Notes under the pieces: model-generated
Database searches by the model: none
The model's input: only the letters and a program-made list of their open reading frames with translations
What the model was told of the DNA's origin: nothing
Part shown: piece after piece, positions 38,145-46,533 of the stretch
How the letters are laid out: each line of letters opens with the position of its first letter
Numbering within the stretch: position 1 is the stretch's first letter
Source of the DNA: Mucilaginibacter sp.
GTDB lineage: Bacteria > Bacteroidota > Bacteroidia > Sphingobacteriales > Sphingobacteriaceae
NCBI RefSeq assembly: GCF_028288205.1
Contig: NZ_JAQBOD010000062.1
Span: 62,001 to 126,000 of the forward strand
Reading direction: 5' to 3'
Length of the DNA stretch: 64,000 nucleotides
Position numbers and translations under genes: made by a program

Positions 38145-38160
38145 TTTCAATATATTGAAA
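38145..38160. promoter_or_regulatory. Perfect palindrome TTTCAATATATTGAAA, candidate operator
   Basis: A 16-base perfect palindrome, about 45 bases upstream of the -33 box of the porin/ABC operon. A nearly identical palindrome (centre GT in place of AT) lies at 47540-47557 at the far end of the sulfur block. This suggests a shared transcription factor, perhaps an activator from its upstream position. Confidence 0.5.
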
Positions 38161-38198
38161 TCCTTAAAAAATCGCAATACGGTATATTAAAAACAAAA

Positions 38199-38224
38199 AA
38201 GCGGGTAAGAAAACTTACCCGCTT
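38199..38224 (-). terminator. Intrinsic terminator of the sulfate-reduction operon
   Basis: On the minus strand AAGCGGGTAAG pairs perfectly with CTTACCCGCTT around a four-base loop and is followed by TTTTTTGTTTTT. It sits 24 bases beyond the cysN stop and separates the reduction operon from the transporter operon. Confidence 0.93.
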
Positions 38225-38247
38225 AAATTATTATGATATGATTATAT

Positions 38248-39498
38248 CTAATCAGCCACAGAACGCAGCATTAACGCACCGACTGTTACATTGGTACGGC
38301 TATCAATAATAATAGCGCCGCCATTGGCTTTGTTATCCTGATATTTATCAAAAGCTAATGGGTCGGCAGTTTTTATAATAATGCGGCCAATGTCATTTAA
38401 CTTAAAATCTTCATTGTATTCTTTTTCAAGCGTATTGATATTAACCTTATAAAGTGTCTCCTGTATTTTGCACCGGGTCACCTTGCTGTTATGCTGTATA
38501 AAATAGGTGTGAGTGGTATCCAAAGCTCGGGTATCCATCCAACAAAGATCAGCCTCTATTAATTGTGATACTTCTGGTTGGTAGCTGCTGTTTACTAACA
38601 GATCGCCACGGCTTATATCAATTTCATCCTTTAAATGCACGGTTACAGACATACCTGCTACTGCTTCTTCAGGTTCTTTATCCAGCAACTCAATTTTTGT
38701 GATGGTAGAAGTAAAGCCTGATGGCAATACCGTAACCTTATCATTAACCTTAAATGATCCGCTTGATACACGACCGGCATAACCACGGTAATCATGCAGT
38801 TCATCGGTTTGCGGGCGTATAACCCACTGTACAGGGAAACGGGCATGTTCGGTGCTGTTATCAACAGATACATCAACTGTTTCCAGGAAGTGCAAAAGGC
38901 TTTCGCCTTTGTACCAGCTCATGTTTAACGAATTGTTAACAATGTTATCGCCCTTAAGTGCGCTTACAGGTATAGGATGAACGTTTTCAAGTCCAACTTT
39001 GCCGGCTAAGGTGTTATAATCTTTTAATATGTTATTATAAACTTCTTCGCTATAATCAACCATATCCATTTTGTTAATGCAAACAACAACCTGTTGTATA
39101 CCTAATAACGCTACCAGGAAAGAGTGACGTATAGTTTGTTCAATAACACCTTTACGGGCATCGATCAAAATAATAGCCAGGTTAGCGTTTGATGCACCAG
39201 TTACCATATTACGGGTATATTGAATATGCCCCGGAGTATCGGCAATTATAAACTTACGTTTATCAGTTTGAAAATATTTGTAAGCTACGTCAATAGTAAT
39301 GCCTTGTTCACGCTCGGCTTTTAGGCCATCGGTTAAAATTGCAAGGTCAATACTGCCATCATCATTTTTGCGGTTTGATGAATGCAAAGCTTCCAGCTGA
39401 TCGGCTAATATTGAATCACTATCATATAGTAAACGGCCAATCAGGGTACTTTTACCATCATCAACACTACCTGCTGTTATAAATTTTAATATATCCAT
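38248..39498 (-). CDS. cysN: Sulfate adenylyltransferase subunit 1 (GTPase)
   Basis: 416 residues from the ATG at 39496-39498, chosen because MDILKFITAGSVDDGKSTL is the conserved N-terminus. The frame extends 45 codons further upstream but that part overlaps cysD and looks non-coding. G1 is GSVDDGKST, G3 DTPGH, G4 NKMD. GTP hydrolysis by CysN drives APS formation by CysD. It is the last gene of the operon and lacks the C-terminal APS-kinase (CysC) domain found in fused proteins, consistent with an APS reductase pathway. Confidence 0.94.
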   Translation of the reverse strand: MDILKFITAGSVDDGKSTLIGRLLYDSDSILADQLEALHSSNRKNDDGSIDLAILTDGLKAEREQGITIDVAYKYFQTDKRKFIIADTPGHIQYTRNMVTGASNANLAIILIDARKGVIEQTIRHSFLVALLGIQQVVVCINKMDMVDYSEEVYNNILKDYNTLAGKVGLENVHPIPVSALKGDNIVNNSLNMSWYKGESLLHFLETVDVSVDNSTEHARFPVQWVIRPQTDELHDYRGYAGRVSSGSFKVNDKVTVLPSGFTSTITKIELLDKEPEEAVAGMSVTVHLKDEIDISRGDLLVNSSYQPEVSQLIEADLCWMDTRALDTTHTYFIQHNSKVTRCKIQETLYKVNINTLEKEYNEDFKLNDIGRIIIKTADPLAFDKYQDNKANGGAIIIDSRTNVTVGALMLRSVAD

Positions 39499-39565
39499 AA
39501 TTATGATTTCGTATTTCGGATGTTCAATTTCGGATTTATTTAATCCGGGGTTAAATATTCGAAAT

Positions 39566-40474
39566 TTAGAAATATCCTCCTTTCTTGCGGTCTTCCATTG
39601 CAGCTTCGGATACTTTATCATCCATACGTGCACCGCGTTCGCTTATTTTAGAAGCGCTTATTTCGTCTATAATGTCGTCAATTAAAAATGCGTCCGATGC
39701 AACTGCAGCAGTACAAGTCATATCGCCAACGGTACGGAAACGTACTGTTCTGCGTTCAATTATATCTTCCTCATCCATATTTAAAACAGGAGAGGCCGCC
39801 ATTAATTGGCCATTGCGTACAATTGTATCGCGCTCATGTGCAAAATATATAGTTGGCAGATCTATTTTTTCTCTGCGGATATAGTTCCAAACGTCTAATT
39901 CTGTCCAGTTACTTATAGGGAACACGCGTACGTTCTCGCCTTTATGTATTTTTCCATTATAGATGTTCCATAGTTCGGGGCGCTGGCGTTTTGGGTCCCA
40001 TTGGCCAAATTCATCGCGAACGGAGAAGATACGCTCCTTAGCGCGTGCTTTTTCTTCATCACGACGCGCGCCACCAATACAGGCATCAAATTTATGATGA
40101 GCAATAGTATCCAGCAGGGTAACAGTTTGTAAAGCATTACGACTGGCGTTTTTTCCTTTTTGTTCAACTACTTTGCCCTGATCTATAGAATCCTGCACAC
40201 TGCCAACTATCAGTTTTTCGCCAAGGCGTTTAACCATGGCATCACGGTATTCAATAGTTTCAATAAAGTTATGGCCAGTATCAATATGTACCAGTGGGAA
40301 AGGAAACTTACCCGGACGGAAAGCCTTTTCGGCCAAACGCACCAGTGTTATAGAATCTTTTCCTCCCGAAAATAAAAGCGCAGGGCGCTCAAACTGGCCG
40401 GCCACCTCACGCAAAATATGTATGGCTTCTGCTTCAAGCTCGTCTAAATAATCCAGTTGATTGTGTTTGCTCAT
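39566..40474 (-). CDS. cysD: Sulfate adenylyltransferase subunit 2
   Basis: 302 residues. The PP-loop is in LLFSGGKDSITLVRLAEKAF and the family motif SNWTELDVWNYI and the C-terminal GARMDDKVSEAAMEDRKKGGYF tail are intact. It adenylates sulfate to APS using ATP. The start overlaps cysH by four bases. A 67-base gap to cysN contains short inverted CCGAAAT words similar to those before guaB. Confidence 0.96.
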   Translation of the reverse strand: MSKHNQLDYLDELEAEAIHILREVAGQFERPALLFSGGKDSITLVRLAEKAFRPGKFPFPLVHIDTGHNFIETIEYRDAMVKRLGEKLIVGSVQDSIDQGKVVEQKGKNASRNALQTVTLLDTIAHHKFDACIGGARRDEEKARAKERIFSVRDEFGQWDPKRQRPELWNIYNGKIHKGENVRVFPISNWTELDVWNYIRREKIDLPTIYFAHERDTIVRNGQLMAASPVLNMDEEDIIERRTVRFRTVGDMTCTAAVASDAFLIDDIIDEISASKISERGARMDDKVSEAAMEDRKKGGYF

Positions 40475-41187
40475 TTGTTATCAATTATTAACTCATGCAG
40501 GCCGCATTCTTTTTTTGACTGGTCTTCCCACCACCAGCGGCCGGCTCTAAAATCTTCACCCTCTTTTATTGCTCTTGTACATGGCTGGCAACCAATACTT
40601 GGGAAACCCCTGTCATGCAAAGTATTATAAGGTATGTTATATTTTTTAACGTATTCTTTTACTTCATCCAGCGTCCAGCTAAAAATAGGATGGAACTTAA
40701 CCAGGTTATGTTGCTCATCCCATTCTACATTATGCATATCCGCCCTGTTTACAGATTGTTCTGCACGTATACCGGTTATCCAGCATTTATTTCCGTTTAG
40801 CGCACGGCTTAATGGCTCCACTTTACGTATCCCGCAGCACTCCTTGCGGTTCTCCACCGATTCATAAAAGCTGTTTGGCCCCTTTGCATTCACCATTTGC
40901 TCCACCGCTGCGTGCTGTGGATAATAGGCATAAATAGGCTGCCCGTATATTTCCATTGTGCGGTTCCAAACATAGTAAGTTTCCGGAAATATGCGGCCAG
41001 TCTCCAGCGTAAATACTTTAATAGGCAGGTTATTAGCAAAGATCATGTGCGTAATAACCTGGTCTTCCCAGCCAAAACTGGTTGAAAACACTATCTCGCC
41101 AGGAAAAAGTTCAGCTAATTTTGCCAAAGCTTCAACCGGTTCTAAACCTGTTGTTAGTTGCTTTATATTTTCTGCTGATTTACTCAT
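40471..41187 (-). CDS. cysH: Adenylyl-sulfate (APS) reductase, [4Fe-4S] type
   Basis: 238 residues. The paired cysteines C117-C118 (ECCGIRK) and C200/C203 (IGCQPCTR) are the iron-sulfur ligands that separate APS reductases from cluster-free PAPS reductases. The catalytic cysteine C228 lies in KKECGLH near the C-terminus. It reduces APS directly to sulfite with thioredoxin, so no CysC kinase is required, and none is seen. It overlaps the neighbouring genes by 1 and 4 bases. Confidence 0.95.
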   Translation of the reverse strand: MSKSAENIKQLTTGLEPVEALAKLAELFPGEIVFSTSFGWEDQVITHMIFANNLPIKVFTLETGRIFPETYYVWNRTMEIYGQPIYAYYPQHAAVEQMVNAKGPNSFYESVENRKECCGIRKVEPLSRALNGNKCWITGIRAEQSVNRADMHNVEWDEQHNLVKFHPIFSWTLDEVKEYVKKYNIPYNTLHDRGFPSIGCQPCTRAIKEGEDFRAGRWWWEDQSKKECGLHELIIDNK

Positions 41188-42686
41188 TATATTATTTTAG
41201 TTATAAAGACAATGATGCTTCGCAGGCTTATCAATATTACTATTACCGCTACTGACATCATTATTGCCTTGGTAGATATTTTATTTGATATTTTAGCTGC
41301 TATGGGTGCTGCTAATGCGCTGCCAAAAACCAACCCTGCAACTGCTTCCCAATGCGCGCCGTTCAGCATAGTAATAAAGGTTAATGAACTCATTAACGCT
41401 ATAAAAAACCTGGATAATTTTACCGTACCTAATGAAAACCGGGGATGGCGCCCGCCGGCAATTAACGTAGACAGTACAATGGAACCCCAACCGCCACCGC
41501 CCACTGCATCAATGAAACCACCGCCAAAGCCCAGTAATGGAATTCTTTTTATTTTTCCGCCGGTTCTTTTGCGCTTTAAATTCAGCGCTTTAGAAAATAT
41601 TACTATCCCTAAAATAAGCGTGTATAAAGAAACAACAGGTTTTGAATATTGGCTATAATGTTCTAAAGATGATAAAATATAGGCACCTAATACAGCACCA
41701 ATGATCCCTGGAATTAAAAGCATCTTAAATAAGCGCCAATTAATATTATGCATTCGATAATGCATCCATCCGGCTATGCCATTACTTAATATTTCTGAAA
41801 GGTGTACACCCATACTCGCTGAAGCAGGAGGGATGCCCATTGTTAAAGAGAATGTTGTAGATGTAACACCATATGACATGCCAATGGCTCCATCAATTAA
41901 GGCGAATACAAAACCCGCTCCTAAAAAGTAATAGAATATAGGATTAATTTCCTGTACATAGCTTTTAAATGCCGGCTCGTTAGACCATAATCCTGCTATG
42001 CCAACAGCCAACGAAAAGATTATTGACAGCCAAATTAGCCATTGAAAATTTTTACGAACTATTTTTGGTTCTAATAATACCGAGGTTACTTCGTTTAATT
42101 TTTTAACCTTATAGGTAAAATCGCCGGTTAATGAATTTCTCAGATCACTCATTTGCTGTAATGTAGTATCCAGTTCGGCTGGTAAGCTTTCATTTAAAAC
42201 TTCTTTAAGCCGTTTGGCGATAGTGGGAGATTTTCCGTTGGTTGATATACCGATTTTAAGATCACCTTTTTGTACGATGGAGCCCAGGTAAAAATCACAT
42301 AGTTCGGGCTTATCGGCTACATTGATCAGTAGTTTACGCTGGTGTGCTGATTCTCTGATGTAATTGTTTAATTGGGAATCATTTGTGGCGGCAACAACTA
42401 TATCAGCATTATCCAGATCATCATCGGTAAAAGATTTTTGGATAATCTTTATACCGGGGTAGGATAGATTATACACCTCAGGAATAATGTTTTCGGCAAT
42501 AACAGTAACTTTTGCATTTGGGCTATTGTGCAAAATGGCTGTTAATTTTTCTAAACCAACGTTACCTGCACCAATAAGCACTGTATGCAATTCGTTCAGT
42601 TTTAAAAAAACCGGGAACAGCTGATTGCCTCCGGCTTTTTCATCCTGAACAGTAGTTAGTGCATTATTTCCGGGTAACAGCGTCAT
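41187..42686 (-). CDS. Siroheme synthase (precorrin-2 dehydrogenase/ferrochelatase domain) fused to TSUP sulfite/anion transporter
   Basis: 499 residues with two unrelated parts. Residues 25 to about 200 are a Met8/CysG-N domain: NAD-binding GAGNVG at 39-44, the catalytic aspartate in NVADKPELCDF (D125) and the GISTNGKSPTIAKRL segment at 145-160. From about residue 215 there are roughly eight transmembrane helices of the TauE/SafE (TSUP) family, with the repeated IDGAIGMSYGV and FIDAVGGGGWGSI motifs. The soluble half should make siroheme for the sulfite reductase of the same operon. The membrane half may move sulfite or sulfate. It overlaps cobA by 23 bases. Confidence 0.92.
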   Translation of the reverse strand: MTLLPGNNALTTVQDEKAGGNQLFPVFLKLNELHTVLIGAGNVGLEKLTAILHNSPNAKVTVIAENIIPEVYNLSYPGIKIIQKSFTDDDLDNADIVVAATNDSQLNNYIRESAHQRKLLINVADKPELCDFYLGSIVQKGDLKIGISTNGKSPTIAKRLKEVLNESLPAELDTTLQQMSDLRNSLTGDFTYKVKKLNEVTSVLLEPKIVRKNFQWLIWLSIIFSLAVGIAGLWSNEPAFKSYVQEINPIFYYFLGAGFVFALIDGAIGMSYGVTSTTFSLTMGIPPASASMGVHLSEILSNGIAGWMHYRMHNINWRLFKMLLIPGIIGAVLGAYILSSLEHYSQYSKPVVSLYTLILGIVIFSKALNLKRKRTGGKIKRIPLLGFGGGFIDAVGGGGWGSIVLSTLIAGGRHPRFSLGTVKLSRFFIALMSSLTFITMLNGAHWEAVAGLVFGSALAAPIAAKISNKISTKAIMMSVAVIVILISLRSIIVFITKII

Positions 42687-43431
42687 ATAGTTTTCTGCGT
42701 GATTGGAATAAAGGATGCAATGCCACTACTTCGCCAAATACAATAATAGCCGGCGAAGTGATCTCATCCTTTTTAGCAATTTCAACAATCGTATCTACAA
42801 CACCAATAGCCAGTTTCTCTTGCGCGGTCGAACCGTTTTGAATTATAGCTACAGGTAGTTTGTGTTTATCTTCTTTTTTAAATATTTCAACAATTTCTGC
42901 CAGTTTATGAATGCCCATTAACACTACAATTGTAGCCCTGCTACGGGCAGCTTCATAAACATCATTTGATATATTGCCGCTGGAGGTGGTACCTGTTACC
43001 ACCCAAAAGCTTTCGCTTAAACCACGATGGGTAACAGGAATATGCTGCAAACCAGGAACTGAAATAGAACTGGACACACCAGGAATAACCTGCGCAGGTA
43101 TGTTGTGCGCGGCTGCATAATCTAATTCCTCATAACCCCTGCCAAACACAAACGGATCGCCGCCTTTAAGTCTTACAACATGCCCGTAATTAATGGCATA
43201 ATCAACCAGTAATTTATTTACAGCATCTTGTGAATAGGAGTGGTCGCCAGAGCGTTTGCCTACATATATCTTTTCTGCATGTGCAGGAGCAAATTCTAAT
43301 AACTCTTCATTAGCTAAAGCATCATACAAAACCACATCAGCTGTTTTTAACGCTTTTATCCCTTTCAGGGTTATCAGGTCAGCATCACCCGGACCTGCGC
43401 CAACTAAAGTGATCCTTGGTTCGTTGTTCAT
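42664..43431 (-). CDS. cobA: Uroporphyrinogen-III C-methyltransferase
   Basis: 255 residues. SAM-binding motifs VGAGPGDADLITLKG, VVLYDALANEELL, VRLKGGDPFVFGRG and PVTHRGLS define the SUMT family. It makes precorrin-2 from uroporphyrinogen III, which the fused siroheme synthase downstream can oxidise and metallate. No cobalamin genes are nearby, so siroheme is the likely product of this copy. Confidence 0.95.
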   Translation of the reverse strand: MNNEPRITLVGAGPGDADLITLKGIKALKTADVVLYDALANEELLEFAPAHAEKIYVGKRSGDHSYSQDAVNKLLVDYAINYGHVVRLKGGDPFVFGRGYEELDYAAAHNIPAQVIPGVSSSISVPGLQHIPVTHRGLSESFWVVTGTTSSGNISNDVYEAARSRATIVVLMGIHKLAEIVEIFKKEDKHKLPVAIIQNGSTAQEKLAIGVVDTIVEIAKKDEITSPAIIVFGEVVALHPLFQSRRKLYDAVTRK

Positions 43432-45521
43432 GATTGTAATACTGATTCCCTTTTCGCTTTCACTGTTTCTAAAAATGCTGTCGCAGCAGCTTTGTAAGCT
43501 GTAGCAAACTCTTCAGATGGTTCGTTTTGATTGATTTGTAATACCAGGTCATTAAAGCTGGTGTTCAATTCAATTTCATTTGTAGCAACATACTGTGCAT
43601 CAAATTCGCGTATTACACCAACTTGTGTACTGCTACTAACACCTTTATCTAACAATAAAGCTTTTGCCGAGCCGATAAACACATTGTAAGAATGATATAT
43701 AGCATCAGACCATGCACCATTTGCAAATGATTCATTCGCCCAACCCAATTTCTCGTCAGACTCATATAATAAGGTAGCTACCAAATCAATTATCACACTG
43801 GCACATTCACCAACTCCAATAGCTGATACATAAGTTTCCTGGTGACCCCAGTCAACAAAATCCTCATCAGTTAAAGTAGTAAGATCTGCAAGTGGTTTTA
43901 ATAGTTGGTAAAAGTAATCTTTACCTTGCCTGTCGTAATAGTTATGGAATACCTCGTCGGCAATTGAATTGGCCTTATAATCATCCAATACATCGCGTAA
44001 TACCTGTGCAGCACGTTTTGCAGGAACTTTAATAACTCTTTCGGCAGCACGGCCAACACCATTGCCAACAGTACCGCCGCCCAGCATAACCTGCATAGAT
44101 GGCAACACTTTTGCACCGGCTTTAAGCGAGCTGCCATGAAAGCCTATATGCGCCAACCCATGCTGACCGCATGAATTCATACAGCCACTTATTTTTATTT
44201 TAATATCACGGTTGTAAATCAGCTCTTCATATTCATTGTAGATCAGATCTTCCAACACACGTGCAAAGGTCATACTGTTTGATATACCCAAATTACAGGT
44301 ATCAGTACCGGGGCAGGTGGTAACATCAGCTACCGTATCAAAGCCCGGGGCCGAAAAATCTAATTCTGTTAACCCGTTATATAATGCAGGTAAAGCTTCT
44401 TTACGAACATATTTTAACATTAAACCCTGGTTTTGGGTAATACGTATTTCGTCAGCCACAAGTGGTTCCAAAACAGCCACCAGCTTACGTGCAACAGCAG
44501 AAGGGATATCACCAACAGCTACTTTAATATATACACCGTAAAAACCTTCCTGCTTTTGTTGGAACACGTTGGTAGCCAACCATTGCTCATAACGTAAAGG
44601 GTTACTTATTTCAACCTGCGGATAGGTTGTTTGTTGTGGCAAGGCAGGCATAGCAATTGTATCCCTGTCTATCTTATAACTCTTTACCTTATTTGCAGTT
44701 CTTTCTATTTTAGTTAAGCGTAATACTTCATCCAATCCCAGCTTTTGTATGAGATATTTCATACGGGCCTTGTTGCGGTTATTACGTTCGCCATAACGGT
44801 CAAATACGCGTATAACAGATTCTATGTAAGGTATTAGTTGATCCTCGGGTAAAAATTCTTCGACAATACTTGCCAGTATAGGTTGCGCACCTAAGCCTCC
44901 ACCAAGCATTATCTTAAAACCACGCTCATTATTGTTATTTATCTTTGGTATAACACCTATGTCATGAATGTAGGAAAAGGCGGTATCATCATCACTTGAC
45001 GAAAATGATATTTTAAACTTACGACCCATATCCTGGCAAATAGGGTTACGCAGAAAATATTCAAAAGTAGCTTGTGCATACGGCGATACATCAAACGGTT
45101 CTTTTGGGTCGATCCCGGCGGTAGGCGAGGCGGTAACATTTCTTACTGTATTTCCGCATGCTTCGCGTAAGGTTATATCGTCTTTTTCCAGGTCGGCCCA
45201 TAACTGTGGGGTACGATCAAGACTTACATAATGTATTTGTATATCCTGGCGGGTAGTTAAATGCAGGTTACTGCTTGCATACTCGTCAGATATATCGGCT
45301 ATGCGTAAAAGCTGTTTAAATGTTACTTTGCCAAAAGGTAATTTAATACGCACCATTTGCACACCCGGCTGGCGTTGGCCGTAAACTCCCCTCGCCAAAC
45401 GCAGGCTTCTAAATTTCTCGTCATGTATTTTTCCTTCACGAAAAGCCCTGATCTTTTTTTCAAGATCTATTATGTCTTTCTCAACAATCGGGTTCTCCAG
45501 TTCTGTTCTGAAGCTTTGCAT
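43428..45521 (-). CDS. Siroheme/[4Fe-4S] sulfite (nitrite/sulfite) reductase with C-terminal HEPN-like extension
   Basis: 697 residues. Two ferredoxin-like half domains (HLTTRQDIQIHYV at 87-99; TQNQGLMLKYV at 362-372) flank the siroheme sites. The cluster cysteines are C403/C409 (TCPGTDTC) and C447/C451 (GCMNSCGQHG). The genomic context (APS reductase, siroheme synthesis) argues for sulfite over nitrite. After about residue 560 there is an extra helical region. Its AWSDAIYHSYNVFIGSAKAL and GVIREFD segments look like a HEPN domain. No flavoprotein subunit gene is adjacent, so ferredoxin is the likely donor. First large gene of the operon. Confidence 0.92.
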   Translation of the reverse strand: MQSFRTELENPIVEKDIIDLEKKIRAFREGKIHDEKFRSLRLARGVYGQRQPGVQMVRIKLPFGKVTFKQLLRIADISDEYASSNLHLTTRQDIQIHYVSLDRTPQLWADLEKDDITLREACGNTVRNVTASPTAGIDPKEPFDVSPYAQATFEYFLRNPICQDMGRKFKISFSSSDDDTAFSYIHDIGVIPKINNNNERGFKIMLGGGLGAQPILASIVEEFLPEDQLIPYIESVIRVFDRYGERNNRNKARMKYLIQKLGLDEVLRLTKIERTANKVKSYKIDRDTIAMPALPQQTTYPQVEISNPLRYEQWLATNVFQQKQEGFYGVYIKVAVGDIPSAVARKLVAVLEPLVADEIRITQNQGLMLKYVRKEALPALYNGLTELDFSAPGFDTVADVTTCPGTDTCNLGISNSMTFARVLEDLIYNEYEELIYNRDIKIKISGCMNSCGQHGLAHIGFHGSSLKAGAKVLPSMQVMLGGGTVGNGVGRAAERVIKVPAKRAAQVLRDVLDDYKANSIADEVFHNYYDRQGKDYFYQLLKPLADLTTLTDEDFVDWGHQETYVSAIGVGECASVIIDLVATLLYESDEKLGWANESFANGAWSDAIYHSYNVFIGSAKALLLDKGVSSSTQVGVIREFDAQYVATNEIELNTSFNDLVLQINQNEPSEEFATAYKAAATAFLETVKAKRESVLQS

Positions 45522-45527
45522 AGTATT

Positions 45528-45650
45528 TTATATTTGTACGTTAAAAAATGCCTTAGGGGCTTGCTTATGCAAATATATAAATTGCATCCTTTTTGCTATT
45601 TTAAGTATCAGTATTGATACGGTCAAAAAAAAGCAACAACAAATCTGCAT
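45528..45650 (-). CDS. Cysteine-containing small leader ORF ahead of sulfite reductase
   Basis: A 40-codon ORF from ATG 45648-45650 to TAA 45528-45530, ending six bases before the reductase start. It begins MQICCCFFLTV: three consecutive cysteine codons at positions 4-6. The ATG lies only 8 bases beyond a perfect TATATTTG -7 element, so the transcript would be nearly leaderless. By analogy with the poly-cysteine ORF at 37932-38030 it may sense cysteinyl-tRNA. The evidence is weaker because only three cysteines occur and the remainder may be chance. Confidence 0.45.
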   Translation of the reverse strand: MQICCCFFLTVSILILKIAKRMQFIYLHKQAPKAFFNVQI

Positions 45651-45658
45651 TTTTTCAA

Positions 45659-45666
45659 CAAATATA
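45659..45666 (-). promoter_or_regulatory. Bacteroidota -7 element of the sulfite reductase operon
   Basis: TATATTTG on the minus strand matches TAnnTTTG fully. The -33 position lacks a clear TTTG. The predicted start falls within a few bases of the small ORF's ATG. The palindrome at 45695-45720 overlaps or abuts the expected -33 region, which suits control by a bound regulator. Confidence 0.55.
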
Positions 45667-45694
45667 TATATAGTATATGGAATTGGTAGAATAT

Positions 45695-45720
45695 TTGTTA
45701 AAAAATATGTTTTTTAACAA
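45695..45720. promoter_or_regulatory. Palindrome TTGTTAAAAA-6 bases-TTTTTAACAA, candidate Rrf2 operator
   Basis: Ten-base arms are perfect reverse complements around six bases. The site sits between the Rrf2-family regulator gene (stop at 45739) and the sulfite reductase promoter. This is the natural place for the regulator to act. Being entirely AT, it is a poor candidate for a terminator. Confidence 0.6.
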
Positions 45721-45738
45721 TCAGATGAAAAACAAACA

Positions 45739-46173
45739 TTAAACGTTGATAAGTGTGTTTTCCCGACTAATAATATCAGCAATACTTGTTTCTGATAATA
45801 TTTTTAACGTAGCATCGCGTACATCAATAAATACATCGCGTATGCCACAAGTGGTTTCATGGTGGCACTCATCACATTTATGATAAAAATTTAAACTTGC
45901 GCAAGGCACCATGGCAATAGGTCCATCGGTGATGCGCATTATGCTAACCAGGTAAATATCTTTTGGATCTTTATTAAGCGCATAACCACCACCGGCACCC
46001 TTTTTACTATATAAAAAACCGGCATTGCGCATGTCTAATAATATTTGTTCCAGGAATTTTTTGGGTATGCGTTCTTGTTCTGCAATCTTTGAAATTTGCA
46101 TGGGAGGTTTGTCCGTGTTCTTCCCAAGAATTACTAATGCTTTAATAGCATATTTAGTTTTTTTCGATAGCAT
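45739..46173 (-). CDS. Rrf2 family transcriptional regulator (IscR/CymR-like)
   Basis: 144 residues. A winged helix-turn-helix (about 10-70: MQISKIAEQERIPKKFLEQI and KKGAGGGYALNKDP) is followed by a dimerisation helix. Four cysteines (C91, C100, C103, C109) lie in the region where IscR binds its Fe-S cluster, though spaced differently. Rrf2 proteins sense Fe-S status, nitric oxide or cysteine metabolism (CymR). Its position directly upstream of the sulfate-reduction operon, on the same strand, and the palindrome between them suggest it controls sulfur assimilation. Confidence 0.92.
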   Translation of the reverse strand: MLSKKTKYAIKALVILGKNTDKPPMQISKIAEQERIPKKFLEQILLDMRNAGFLYSKKGAGGGYALNKDPKDIYLVSIMRITDGPIAMVPCASLNFYHKCDECHHETTCGIRDVFIDVRDATLKILSETSIADIISRENTLINV

Positions 46174-46233
46174 TTTTTAAAATTATAACTAACAAATATA
46201 AATAAAGAATTGTAATCCGCTTAAAAATACCGA

Positions 46234-46527
46234 TTAACTATACTTTTTTTCAATGCTATCAGAATGTCCCAAATTTTTGCCGGGGTTTATTTTATCTCTT
46301 ACCAATTGTTTTAACTCTTTAATTTCCGGAAAGCGACCCTGATCTTTTCTGTCAAACAAAATATCATCATTTAAATATATAGTATAACGCCCGGCTGTTT
46401 CGCTTGGCCGTAAAGTTATTCCGTATAGATCGTCTTCAAAAGTGGTTAATAATTCCTGGGCCATATAAGCAGCGCGTAAAAGCCAGTTGCATTTTGGGCA
46501 ATATTCAATAGTGATGGATGGTTTCAT
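46234..46527 (-). CDS. SelT/SelW/SelH (Rdx) family thioredoxin-like protein
   Basis: 97 residues. The CxxC redox motif is in EYCPKCNW at residues 9-12, as in Rdx/selenoprotein W homologues (Cys form, no UGA). The remainder follows the family's small thioredoxin-like fold with GRYTIYLNDDILFDRKDQGR. A redox role is assumed. It lies six bases after the MOSC gene and is in the same operon. Confidence 0.9.
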   Translation of the reverse strand: MKPSITIEYCPKCNWLLRAAYMAQELLTTFEDDLYGITLRPSETAGRYTIYLNDDILFDRKDQGRFPEIKELKQLVRDKINPGKNLGHSDSIEKKYS

Positions 46528-46533
46528 TTTACC

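Noticed and set aside
39499..39633. N-terminal 45-codon extension of cysN
   Set aside because: It overlaps the cysD stop and the junction repeat words. The conserved family start MDILKFITAGSVDDGKS is at 39498.
41212..41658. Plus-strand open frame (148 codons) opposite the TSUP domain
   Set aside because: Hydrophobic shadow of transmembrane helices on the minus strand. No promoter or family resemblance.
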